Below are positions 1 to 6,018 of a DNA stretch of 7,643 bases, piece by piece. This DNA comes from Candidatus Bathyarchaeota archaeon (lineage in GTDB: Archaea > Thermoproteota > Bathyarchaeia > 40CM-2-53-6 > RBG-13-38-9). The notes below the pieces were generated by a model. It saw only the letters and a list, made by a program, of their open reading frames with translations, made no database searches and had not been told where the DNA came from. Every line of letters begins with the position of its first letter. Position 1 is the first letter of the stretch. The position numbers and the translations under genes were made by a program. The stretch covers positions 1-7,643 of the forward strand of contig JAPKYM010000179.1 of assembly GCA_026394315.1 (NCBI GenBank). The letters are read 5' to 3'.

Positions 1-62
1 AGACATCATCCTTTGAGAGGATTTCGAAAATCCCGATCTTCAAATTCTCAATCAATCTTCTT

Positions 63-707
63 CTACCCGCTGATGTTCAGAAGCTTTCTTACGAGTTTAA
101 CAGCTGCAACCGCGTCCTCACCGTAACCGTCTGCACCTATCTCTGCAGCCCATTCATCGGTAACGGTTGACCCTCCGATTATCACCTTGACTTGGTTCCT
201 TAGCTTACTGTTCTTTAGGGCCTCAATCACTTCCTTTTGCACGGGAAGTGTCGTACTCAGCAGAGCCGACATGGCTACAATATGCGGTTTCTTCTCTTTT
301 GTAGCCTCCACGAACTTGTCAGGAGGGACATCAACTCCAAGGTCTATTACCTCAAATCCAGCCGTGAACAGCATTGAAGCAACAATGCCTTTGCCAATAT
401 CATGGATGTCTCCTGCAACTGTTCCGATGACGATGCGTCCAGCGGCCTCTTTGCTGGACTCAGTCAGAAGGGGCTTCAAGTACTCTGAGATGACTATCTT
501 CGCAGCCTCACCGGCAGTAACAAGCTCTGCCAAGAAAAATTCTCCCTTCTCGAACTTGTCACCTACGTCTTTCAGGGCTGAAGTCAGTGAATCGATGAGT
601 TCCTGAGGGCTATGCCCCTGATCCAGAGCTTTCTTTGTAGTCTCAACAAGCTTGTCCTGATCGAATGAAAGCAGAGCTTCCTTCACAGCATCTCTAACTT
701 GGGACAT
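63..707 (-). CDS. Corrinoid (cobalamin-binding) methyltransferase carrier protein, MtbC/MttC type
   Basis: A 214-residue cytoplasmic protein expected to carry a methyl group on a bound corrinoid between a substrate methyltransferase and a second methyltransferase. Residues about 1-85 look like the helical cap domain of methionine-synthase-like corrinoid proteins, and 88-214 like the Rossmann-type B12 domain. The B12 signature is visible as D100-x-H102-x-x-G105, where H102 would be the lower cobalt ligand, followed by S147-x-L149 and the G178-G179 turn. Length and layout match the Methanosarcina-type methylamine/methanol corrinoid proteins. The ATG start has a TATA-like CTATAAAC about 30-37 bases upstream, so the mRNA is probably almost leaderless. 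The divergent neighbour is an M19 dipeptidase homologue. The substrate (methylamine, betaine, methoxy compound) cannot be read from this subunit, and no cognate methyltransferase or reactivase is visible here. Family call is firm; substrate is unknown. Confidence 0.93.
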   Translation of the reverse strand: MSQVRDAVKEALLSFDQDKLVETTKKALDQGHSPQELIDSLTSALKDVGDKFEKGEFFLAELVTAGEAAKIVISEYLKPLLTESSKEAAGRIVIGTVAGDIHDIGKGIVASMLFTAGFEVIDLGVDVPPDKFVEATKEKKPHIVAMSALLSTTLPVQKEVIEALKNSKLRNQVKVIIGGSTVTDEWAAEIGADGYGEDAVAAVKLVRKLLNISG

Positions 708-736
708 ACAACTCTACACCATGCGCGCGAATTTGA

Positions 737-744
737 GTTTATAG
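737..744 (-). promoter_or_regulatory. TATA box for the corrinoid protein gene
   Basis: The minus strand reads CTATAAAC here, centred about 33 bases before the ATG at 707. A start of transcription 23-28 bases downstream would leave a leader of under about 15 bases, and I see no convincing ribosome binding site in that stretch. Inference from the archaeal TATA consensus only. Confidence 0.5.
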
Positions 745-770
745 ATTTTCTGAAGCAATAAGTGCATCAA

Positions 771-778
771 TATTTAAG
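771..778 (+). promoter_or_regulatory. TATA box for the M19 dipeptidase homologue gene
   Basis: TATTTAAG lies about 48 bases before the ATG at 823. Transcription would begin near 800, leaving a leader of about 20 bases. The leader holds AGGTTTGAT (809-817), a weak match to the archaeal GGTGAT ribosome binding site. Together with the minus-strand TATA at 737-744 it makes a compact divergent promoter region. Confidence 0.45.
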
Positions 779-822
779 GGATTCCTGACTACCAAGAAAG
801 TCCGCAACAGGTTTGATTCTGA

Positions 823-1818
823 ATGAACCGGAAAGACAGATCGGCCAAGCTGCATCAAGAATCAATAATTATCGACGGTCTAAACATCAGCGTCTGGAAC
901 AAGGAAGTCTTCGAAGGACTAAGGCGAGGAGGAGTGACTGCCATTAATGCGACGACGGCTTGCTGGGAGAATTTTAGAAATGCAATCGAAAATATTGAGG
1001 AATGGAACAGAAAGTTCGAAACCTACGGTGACATCATAACTCCGGTCAGGACTGTGGAAGATATCAAAAGGGCTAAGACAGAGACGAAGCTTGGCATCAT
1101 ACTCGGGTTCCAAAACATCACTCCTATCGAAGATGATATCGGATTGCTTAAGGTATTCTGGGACCTGGGCGTCAGAATTATCCAGTTGACCTTTCAAGAT
1201 CGAAACCTGGCAGGTGACGGTTGCTGGGAGAGAACAGATGCGGGTCTGAGCGAGTTCGGATTCAAAGTCGTCAAAGAGATGAACCGTCAAGGTATACTTA
1301 TAGATCTCTCTCATGCCGGCGACAAGACTACGATGGATGCAGTCGGAGCGTCCTCGAAACCTGTGGCCTTCACACACTCTAATCCAAGAAGCCTGAAAAA
1401 TAGTAAACGGAACAAGACTGACGAGCAAATATCAGCCCTGGCGGAGAAAGGAGGCGTAGTAGGCGCAACCCTCTACCCGCCTGTTCTGGCCGCCGGATAC
1501 AAATCCAATATCAATCACTACCTTGAAGTGATCGATTACTTGGTTAAACTCGTCGGCGTTGATCATGTTGCTCTGGGCACAGATTTCACTGAATTTCAGA
1601 CTAGAGATTTCTTTGTAGAAGCATTGACTGGCAAAAGTTGGGATAAACCCCTAGTAGACCTGGACTACCCAGTCGTATATCCTAAAGGAATTCGCTCAGC
1701 AACAGACTTACCAAACGTAACAAAGGGGCTGACTAAGCGAGGATACAGCGAGACTGAGATCAAGAAGATCATGGGCGAGAACTGGATTCGGATCTACTCC
1801 GAAGTCTGGGAAACCTAA
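823..1818 (+). CDS. Peptidase M19 (membrane dipeptidase) family protein with altered metal site
   Basis: A 331-residue amidohydrolase-fold protein of the renal/membrane dipeptidase family. No signal peptide is visible, so it should be cytoplasmic. Conserved features: D-L-S-H164, T-H185-S-N, R196-N-K, G-T-D254-F and the C-terminal G318-E-N-W. However, the family's first motif D-G-H-x-D is D18-G-L20-N-I22, the bridging Glu of the E-G motif is Q97, and the substrate-site His of the L-T-H motif is F124. Two of the usual metal ligands and the bridging carboxylate are therefore missing, and a binuclear zinc dipeptidase activity is doubtful. From memory, a similar D-G-L variant with W-N-R/K-E-x-F-E occurs in the dipeptidase-like protein of the Pseudomonas glycine betaine catabolism locus. 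It is divergent from a corrinoid protein gene, which may point to the same kind of methylated-amine substrate. Family call is firm; reaction is unknown. Confidence 0.88.
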   Translation: MNRKDRSAKLHQESIIIDGLNISVWNKEVFEGLRRGGVTAINATTACWENFRNAIENIEEWNRKFETYGDIITPVRTVEDIKRAKTETKLGIILGFQNITPIEDDIGLLKVFWDLGVRIIQLTFQDRNLAGDGCWERTDAGLSEFGFKVVKEMNRQGILIDLSHAGDKTTMDAVGASSKPVAFTHSNPRSLKNSKRNKTDEQISALAEKGGVVGATLYPPVLAAGYKSNINHYLEVIDYLVKLVGVDHVALGTDFTEFQTRDFFVEALTGKSWDKPLVDLDYPVVYPKGIRSATDLPNVTKGLTKRGYSETEIKKIMGENWIRIYSEVWET

Positions 1819-1828
1819 GAATGCGGAA

Positions 1829-1876
1829 GGCGCACAGGCGCGCCACCAACTCTGCTGCAATTTCTTATCCTATTTT
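1829..1876 (+). terminator. Possible terminator between convergent genes
   Basis: After the M19 stop there is a small GC-rich hairpin, GGCGC at 1829-1833 pairing with GCGCC at 1840-1844, followed by a T-rich tract (about 1860-1876) on the plus strand. Archaeal termination relies mainly on T-rich DNA, so the tract is the better signal. It overlaps the end of the convergent DUF362 gene. Weak evidence. Confidence 0.3.
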
Positions 1877-3034
1877 CATCAATTCATACTTCTGTGTTCC
1901 TAGACCGAGCTTCTCAGCAACTTCGAACTGCAGGCGCCATTCTCTGGTTTGATCCTCGTTCTTGAAGACCTCGAAGGGCTGCCAGTCCGCCAGCTTGAGA
2001 AACTTGTCGTCGCCAGGGTTCATCGCATTGATCTCCTCAGCAGCAGATCCTCTAATCCCGGGCGAATTGATAATGGCATCGGCCGTGGCTTTATCGATAG
2101 CTACTGGATCTTTGGATGCGAAGATGCCTATGTCCGGGACCATCGGGACATCGCCGTAATCAGCACAATCACAATGTGGGGTGACGTCATAAGCTAGGTT
2201 GATGAATCCAACTTTCTCCTTTCCGATGTGTCTGACGACGGCTGCTGCTGCGTCGACATTGCGGATGATAAGTTCCTTGTTTCTTGGATAGTGCAGCTCC
2301 CCCCATCTTGATATCGCCTTTGCAGGACAGACGTCCCAGCATCCACATCCCAAAATGCATTTCTTCTGGGTGATCTGAGGTTTGGTCTTCGAGGGTTGAA
2401 TAGCTCCAACAGGACAGAATGGAATGCATATCCCACAGTCAGTGCATTTCTGATGATCTATCTTAGGCTTCTTTCCAAGGTGCAGGGGCGCTTTGCCGGT
2501 CTTCGTGAGACATCCGATGCCTATGTTCTTCAGGGCTGCTCCAAATCCTGTTCTCGGATGACCTTTAACATGAGCAACAGATATCATAGCATCCGATTCT
2601 GATATGGCCTGCGCTATCTCAACTTGCTTCATCCTGACGCCGTTGATCTTAATCTTGATACCTGACAGCCCCTTCAAGCCGTCCGCCGTTATTATTGGGG
2701 CACCCAGGGTCTCTTGGGTGAAGCCGTGAAGAGTTGCCATCTTAAGGCAGCCGATAGCTGTCCCCCTGATAGATGCTAGGCCCATTCCTGTGGTCTCAGT
2801 TATGAAGGGTTTCCCGCCTGCTTCCTGTACCTTCTCAACAACCGCCCTTATGTGCTCAGGTCTCAAATGCCTCTGGTTCTCACCAGTGCCAAAATGAACC
2901 TTCAGGGCAACAAAGTCGCCCTCTGATATTACGCTCTGCATAGCTGCGGCGTCAAAGAGGTTCTTTATCTTCTTAGATATCGTCTGGTCAGCCTTCTTTG
3001 ATCGCATGTCCGCAAAGTAAACCTTCGAAGCCAT
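1865..3034 (-). CDS. DUF362 domain protein with two ferredoxin-type Fe-S motifs
   Basis: A 389-residue cytoplasmic iron-sulfur protein of the DUF362 family, function not established. The N-terminal part (residues about 1-185) carries the family blocks V-K-G-H157... and G-F-G-A-A-L-K-N near 163-170. A 4Fe-4S region follows: cluster I has the normal spacing C197-x2-C200-x2-C203-x3-C207-P. Cluster II reads C226-x3-C230-x-C232-x3-C236-P, where x2-x2-x3 spacing is usual. The C-terminal part has the conserved H-C288-D-C290 and D-I-G-I-F-A-S-K-D-P-V-A-I-D block (301-314). The minus strand has GGGAGT about 12 bases before the ATG and a T-rich TATA-like box further up. It is convergent with the M19 gene and stands alone, with the insertion sequence behind its promoter. 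It is probably an electron-transfer or cluster-binding protein; that role is inferred from the motifs. Confidence 0.88.
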   Translation of the reverse strand: MASKVYFADMRSKKADQTISKKIKNLFDAAAMQSVISEGDFVALKVHFGTGENQRHLRPEHIRAVVEKVQEAGGKPFITETTGMGLASIRGTAIGCLKMATLHGFTQETLGAPIITADGLKGLSGIKIKINGVRMKQVEIAQAISESDAMISVAHVKGHPRTGFGAALKNIGIGCLTKTGKAPLHLGKKPKIDHQKCTDCGICIPFCPVGAIQPSKTKPQITQKKCILGCGCWDVCPAKAISRWGELHYPRNKELIIRNVDAAAAVVRHIGKEKVGFINLAYDVTPHCDCADYGDVPMVPDIGIFASKDPVAIDKATADAIINSPGIRGSAAEEINAMNPGDDKFLKLADWQPFEVFKNEDQTREWRLQFEVAEKLGLGTQKYELMKIG

Positions 3035-3046
3035 ACTGCTCGAACA

Positions 3047-3089
3047 ACTCCCGAATGGTTAAGACCAATCACGGGTCTCTTAAAAAACT
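3047..3089 (-). promoter_or_regulatory. Promoter and ribosome binding site of the DUF362 gene
   Basis: On the minus strand a TTTTTTAAG box at 3080-3088 lies about 46-54 bases before the start codon, and GGGAGT at 3047-3052 lies 12 bases before it. The expected transcription start near 3057 would just include the ribosome binding site. The insertion sequence begins about 50-60 bases behind this box, so the promoter core appears intact. Confidence 0.4.
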
Positions 3090-3153
3090 GTTTGAAAACC
3101 AAGCTTAGAGCCTGCGCTGACCAGCGGATTAGAGAGGATTTGAGCAGGAAACC

Positions 3154-3172
3154 CCACATGCTTTAGCGGTGG
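3154..3172 (+). repeat. Left-end subterminal hairpin of the IS (imperfect)
   Basis: CCAC (3154-3157) pairs with GTGG (3169-3172), and an inner GC/GC pair closes a TTTA loop (3162-3165), with unpaired A-T opposite one G between the two stems. It resembles the right-end hairpin in sequence and loop, as expected for the TnpA recognition hairpins of this family. The imperfection may be the normal mismatch of such ends or may be decay. Confidence 0.6.
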
Positions 3173-3206
3173 AATGAATTGCGTGTGCATAGCACCAAAT
3201 CCAGAG

Positions 3207-3233
3207 ATTTATATGCAATAAACACATATAAAT
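3207..3233 (+). promoter_or_regulatory. tnpA promoter (TATA box) inside a 9-bp inverted repeat
   Basis: ATTTATATG at 3207-3215 is repeated exactly inverted as CATATAAAT at 3225-3233 with a 9-base spacer. The left arm is a good TATA box about 24-31 bases before the tnpA ATG at 3239, which predicts a leaderless tnpA mRNA; no ribosome binding site is visible. The right arm would cover the region just before transcription start, so the pair could be an operator or a hairpin that tunes transposase expression. The operator role is inference. Confidence 0.5.
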
Positions 3234-3238
3234 AAGGT

Positions 3239-3634
3239 ATGCCGAAGGGATATCAAAAATCCACAACATCCGTACACCTGATGAATTACCATTTTATATG
3301 GTGCCCAAAGTACAGACGACCCGTCCTGCAAGACAGCATCAAAGAAAGATGCAAACAACTCATAGAAGAGAAAGTGAATGAAATGGAGTGTAAAATCCTA
3401 AAACTGCGAATCATGCCTGACCACGTTCACCTATTTATCCAAGGAAAACCGAAGCTTGCACCAAATAATATCATAGCCGGCATCAAAGGATACACATCGA
3501 ACATGCTACGGAAGGAGTTCCCTAAGCTTCTAAAAATACCCACACTCTGGACACGCTCATACTTCGTTTCCACTGCCGGCAACATTTCAATGTCTGTGAT
3601 ACAAAAATACATTCAGGCGCAAAGAGGAAAATGA
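3239..3634 (+). CDS. tnpA: IS200/IS605 family transposase TnpA (Y1 HUH)
   Basis: A 131-residue single-domain transposase that cuts and rejoins single-stranded IS ends through a 5'-phosphotyrosine. The metal-binding HUH motif is M-P-D-H62-V-H64-L-F, and the catalytic tyrosine is Y124 in the I-Q-K-Y-I-Q context. N-terminal Y17-H-F-I-W-C-P-K-Y-R is typical of the family. Length is normal and no internal break is seen, so it may still be active. Its stop overlaps the tnpB start as ATGA (3631-3634), which suggests coupled translation. The start is preceded closely by a TATA box, consistent with leaderless expression. Confidence 0.95.
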   Translation: MPKGYQKSTTSVHLMNYHFIWCPKYRRPVLQDSIKERCKQLIEEKVNEMECKILKLRIMPDHVHLFIQGKPKLAPNNIIAGIKGYTSNMLRKEFPKLLKIPTLWTRSYFVSTAGNISMSVIQKYIQAQRGK

Positions 3635-4808
3635 AACGAGCATACAAATACCGCATATACCCAAACAGGGAACAAGAGGAAAAACTCGCAAAGACACTCA
3701 ATACCTGCCGAATCCTCTACAACCACATGCTTGCGGAACGCAGAGACAAATATGGAAACGACGGAAGATCACCATCCTTCTACGAGCAGAAACGAGGACT
3801 CGTAAACACCAAAAACACCAACCACTACCTCCAAGATGTCCACTCACAAGTCTTGCAAGACGTCACTCTACGCATAAACAGGACTTTCAACGCTTTCTTT
3901 GATAGAGCAAGAAAGAAGGCAAGTGGAATGGCAAGGTCGGATACCCCCGCTTCAAGGGACGCAACCGCTACGACAGTTTCACATACCCACAATATGAGAA
4001 CGGATGCAAGCTAACGACTGGAAAGCTGTTTCTCTCAAAGATAGGCTCGATACGAATTGTACAGCACAGACCTATAGAAGGAACAGTGAAGACTTGCACC
4101 ATCCGCAGAGACGTTGACAGGTGGTATGCATGCTTCCCAGTGGAGACACCTGCCACAGCAGTGGAGACGAAGCATCCGAAGAACCCAGTCGGCGTTGATG
4201 TCGGTCTGAAATCTCTCATAACCCTAAGTAATGGCGAGAAGATAGAGCCACCAAAATATCTACGGAAGATGCAAAAAAGGTTGAGGAGAGAGCAACGTCG
4301 ACTATCAAGAAAGAGGAAAGAATCGAATAATCGAGATAAACAACGCATCAAGGTGGCAAGAGTCCATCGCAAAGTGCGCTTGCAGAGAACAGACTTCAAC
4401 CATAAGCTAAGCCATACGCTCGTGAATAGATTCGACCTAATAGCATTTGAACGCCTATCAATCAGAAACATGATACAAAATCATCATCTTGCCAAATCAA
4501 TAGCAGACGCTTCATGGTATCAACTGCAAACCTTCACCTCTTACAAAGCAGAGTACGCTGGTAAGAGCGTGAGATTTGCTGAATCACGTGACACGACTAC
4601 AGAATGTTCAAGATGCGGATTTCCAGTACCGAAGAACCTTTCTGAGCGGATGCACCTGTGTCCGAACTGTGAACTCATGAAGGATAGAGACTGGAATTCC
4701 GCAGTAAATATTCTGAATCGAGTAGGGTGGGGCACACCCGAATCTACGCCTGCGAAGATTGAACCTCTACCTCTACCGCAAAAGGGAGGAGGCAAGTTCG
4801 GTCGATGA
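3631..4808 (+). pseudogene. tnpB: TnpB RNA-guided nuclease gene, disrupted by one frameshift
   Basis: TnpB is the RNA-guided endonuclease of IS605 elements and ancestor of Cas12. The first part is read from 3631 (M-K-R-A-Y-K-Y-R-I-Y-P-N) to about 3906-3930. After that the protein continues in the -1 frame, where G-Y-P-R-F-K-G-R-N-R-Y-D-S-F and everything to the stop at 4808 are open. Without a shift, frame one ends at 4014 after a nonsense tail. One missing base restores a protein of about 392 residues, the normal size. The RuvC residues are intact in the downstream part: D in G-V-D-V-G (codon 4197-4199), E in F-E-R-L (4449-4451), and the D-R-D-W-N-S-A block (4683-4703). The zinc finger C-x2-C...C-x2-C lies at 4605-4670. 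The GTG at 4086 is not a natural start. A sequencing error or, less likely, ribosomal frameshifting could also explain the break. Confidence 0.85.
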
Positions 4809-4846
4809 AACAGGAAGCCCACGGCTTTAGCCGTGGGAGGATGTCA
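4700..4846 (+). ncRNA. Probable omega-RNA (TnpB guide RNA) region
   Basis: In IS605-type elements the guide RNA overlaps the 3' end of tnpB and runs through the right-end hairpin, with the guide taken from the flanking DNA. This stretch has the right position and ends in the perfect GTGGG-type hairpin at 4818-4837. The 5' boundary is a guess from typical sizes; no promoter or processing site is visible. Confidence 0.35.
4818..4837 (+). repeat. Right-end hairpin of the IS
   Basis: A perfect 8-bp stem, CCCACGGC (4818-4825) with GCCGTGGG (4830-4837), closes a TTTA loop. This is the TnpA-recognised right-end structure and would be the last stem of the omega-RNA. The left-end hairpin has the same loop but a weaker stem. 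Confidence 0.8.
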
Positions 4847-4852
4847 CCAGAC

Positions 4853-4885
4853 AAAAAGGTGTGTTAGGGAAGATGCTTCCCTAAC
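4853..4885 (-). terminator. Hairpin plus T-run terminator after rubrerythrin
   Basis: GTTAGGGAAG (4863-4872) pairs perfectly with CTTCCCTAAC (4876-4885) around a 3-base loop. On the minus strand the stem is followed after five bases by TTTTT (4857-4853). It lies about 38 bases beyond the rubrerythrin stop codon, so it is most likely its transcription terminator, and it abuts the right end of the insertion sequence. Confidence 0.6.
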
Positions 4886-4923
4886 CAGGTTATTCCTCGA
4901 GACTATTCTTCTGAGCGCACTAC

Positions 4924-5496
4924 TTAGTAGTTCTCGGAGAAGAGTTCGAAGAAGGCTCTATCATGAGCGCAGACGGGGCATTTCAACGGTGCTTCCTTGG
5001 ACTCCATTACGTGACCACAGTTGCGACATCTCCACTTCACAGGGCTCGGCTTCTTGAATACTTGGTCTTTCTCCACACTCTCTAGTATCTTCAAGTATCT
5101 TCGCTCGTGGTGAGCTTCCACTGAACCGACTCGTTGAAAAGTGTTTGCCACGTCTTTGAATCCCTCCTTCTCTGCTGTCTCTGCAAAACTTGGGTAGAGG
5201 GTTCCCCACTCTAGTTTCTCACCTGCAGCGGCTGCCTTGAGGTTCTGAGCGGTGGTTCCAACGATTCCTGCCGGGTACTTTGCCGTAATCTCGGCGTCGC
5301 CTCCTTTAAGATGGTCAAAGAAGAGTTTTGCGTGTTCTTTCTCATTATCCGCCGTCTCAGTGAAAATCGCTGAGATCTGCTCGAAGCCTTCCTTCTTTGC
5401 CGCACTGGCGAAGAAAGTGTATCGGTTTCTTGCTTGTGACTCTCCTGCAAAGCCTGCAAGAAGGTTCTTTTCGGTTTTGCTTCCCTTGAATTCCAT
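4924..5496 (-). CDS. rbr: Rubrerythrin
   Basis: A non-haem di-iron peroxidase that reduces hydrogen peroxide in anaerobes, using electrons passed through its own rubredoxin domain. Numbering from the ATG at 5496 (190 residues), the four-helix ferritin-like domain (about 1-145) carries E19, E52-x-x-H55, E93, E96 and E127-x-x-H130 as di-iron ligands. The C-terminal rubredoxin domain has C157-x2-C160-G and C173-P-x-C176. A longer frame from a TTG at 5505 exists, but AAGGAG (5506-5511) touches that codon while lying 9 bases before the ATG, so the ATG is preferred. A CTAAAAAG box at 5539-5546 may be the promoter. The protein is complete and of normal length. It implies oxidative-stress defence in an anaerobic host. 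Confidence 0.96.
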   Translation of the reverse strand: MEFKGSKTEKNLLAGFAGESQARNRYTFFASAAKKEGFEQISAIFTETADNEKEHAKLFFDHLKGGDAEITAKYPAGIVGTTAQNLKAAAAGEKLEWGTLYPSFAETAEKEGFKDVANTFQRVGSVEAHHERRYLKILESVEKDQVFKKPSPVKWRCRNCGHVMESKEAPLKCPVCAHDRAFFELFSENY

Positions 5497-5505
5497 ATCT
5501 CCCAA

Positions 5506-5547
5506 CTCCTTGAGAATGTGTGCTGTTGCCCACCCAATCTTTTTAGG
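5506..5547 (-). promoter_or_regulatory. Rubrerythrin promoter and ribosome binding site
   Basis: On the minus strand CTAAAAAG (5546-5539) sits about 43-50 bases before the ATG at 5496, and AAGGAG (5511-5506) sits 9 bases before it. Transcription would start near 5518 with a short leader. The ribosome binding site decides the start codon. Confidence 0.5.
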
Positions 5548-5624
5548 GTTGCTGTAGATAGCGAGCGCTAAGTATTATCCACACTACAGTGGCCAGTCGT
5601 AGAGTAGCGCATAGTGTCCAGAAT

Positions 5625-6014
5625 TCAGCTTCTATCGAAGTAGATGGATTTGCCTTTGGCAGAGATCGGTATTCCCATCACTAGGCTCGATTTCTTGGTC
5701 AGCCCCAGTCTGACAGCTGCCGTTCCAATCCGGTACATGATTCTGTTGTCTGTATTCTGATCCATGGCGGTCTTCACGGCAGAGCCTATAGCGATGCCCA
5801 TGTCCAGGGTTTTGAAGATGCAGTTGGGTCCTTTGAAGTCGACTCCTGTGATTCGGGTTGCCTGGTTGAATTCGGCGCAGGTCTTGCAGCCGCATCCTCC
5901 GCAGTTAAGGCCGAAACTCTTGTTTCCCTCCACGCCTATCAGGATGACCGCTGCGGAGTCTCGGACGTTCTTGCCGTCACGTCCGAAGCCTGGACTCAGC
6001 ACCGCTGTCGACAA
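5625..6014 (-). CDS. DUF2148 ferredoxin-like protein, N-terminally shortened, start uncertain
   Basis: A 129-residue frame matching the C-terminal two thirds of DUF2148 proteins (COG4739, 'contains ferredoxin domain', function unknown). Recognisable blocks are R-D-G-K-N-V-R-D-S (12-20), G-L-N-C38-G-G-C41-G-C43-K-T-C46, G-P-N-C65, D-M-G-I-A-I-G-S-A (71-79), D-N-R-I-M-Y (89-94) and G-I-P-I-S-A-K-G-K-S-I-Y-F-D-R. The cysteines probably hold an iron-sulfur cluster. From memory, family members are about 175-185 residues, so some 50-60 N-terminal residues are absent. The only in-frame start is TTG at 6014, since a stop lies at 6024-6026. The best start signals (GGTGATC, then ATG at 6021) are in another frame. 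It lies downstream of the acyl-CoA synthetase gene on the same strand but has its own promoter-like box. It may be a shortened functional gene or a decayed one. Confidence 0.8.
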   Translation of the reverse strand: MSTAVLSPGFGRDGKNVRDSAAVILIGVEGNKSFGLNCGGCGCKTCAEFNQATRITGVDFKGPNCIFKTLDMGIAIGSAVKTAMDQNTDNRIMYRIGTAAVRLGLTKKSSLVMGIPISAKGKSIYFDRS

Positions 6015-6018
6015 CTGG

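Larger units (their letters stand above)
3140..4848 (+). mobile_element. IS200/IS605-family insertion sequence (tnpA + tnpB)
   Basis: About 1.7 kb, with a Y1 HUH transposase gene, a TnpB gene overlapping it by 4 bases, and hairpins near both ends that share the core C-A-G-G-A-A, C-C-C-A-C and a G-C-TTTA-G-C tip. This is the usual layout of IS605-type elements, which move as single strands and leave no terminal inverted repeats or target duplications. The exact ends are not fixed: the left end should lie a few bases before 3147 and the right end a few bases after 4837 (the tail reads AGGATGTCAC). It sits between the promoter of the DUF362 gene and the terminator of rubrerythrin, so it interrupts no visible gene. 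Confidence 0.85.

Noticed and set aside
919..1428. A 169-codon minus-strand frame inside the M19 gene
   Set aside because: It lies wholly within a strongly conserved gene on the other strand, has no family resemblance and no start signals.
3115..3126. CGCTG-AC-CAGCG palindrome just left of the IS
   Set aside because: A 2-base loop is too tight for a hairpin and the position does not match the family's end structures; it is probably host sequence.
3905..3930. Programmed -1 ribosomal frameshift in tnpB
   Set aside because: The direction fits, but no standard X-XXY-YYZ slippery heptamer is in frame and I see no strong downstream stem; a one-base deletion is simpler.
4086..4808. A separate 240-residue TnpB starting at GTG 4086
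   Set aside because: The same frame is open and clearly TnpB-like back to about 3930, so this is the downstream part of one broken gene and not an independent short protein.
4833..5057. A 74-codon plus-strand frame from the IS right end into rubrerythrin
   Set aside because: It starts inside the IS end hairpin and overlaps the rubrerythrin gene in antisense; the protein is Arg/Ser-rich with no recognisable motif.
5211..5537. A 108-codon minus-strand frame overlapping rubrerythrin
   Set aside because: It is an out-of-frame reading of the rubrerythrin gene, whose own frame has all di-iron and rubredoxin residues.
5581..5617. Inverted repeat ACACTA...TAGTGT between rubrerythrin and DUF2148
   Set aside because: Arms are only 6 bp with a 25-base spacer and no T-run, which is not better than chance by eye.
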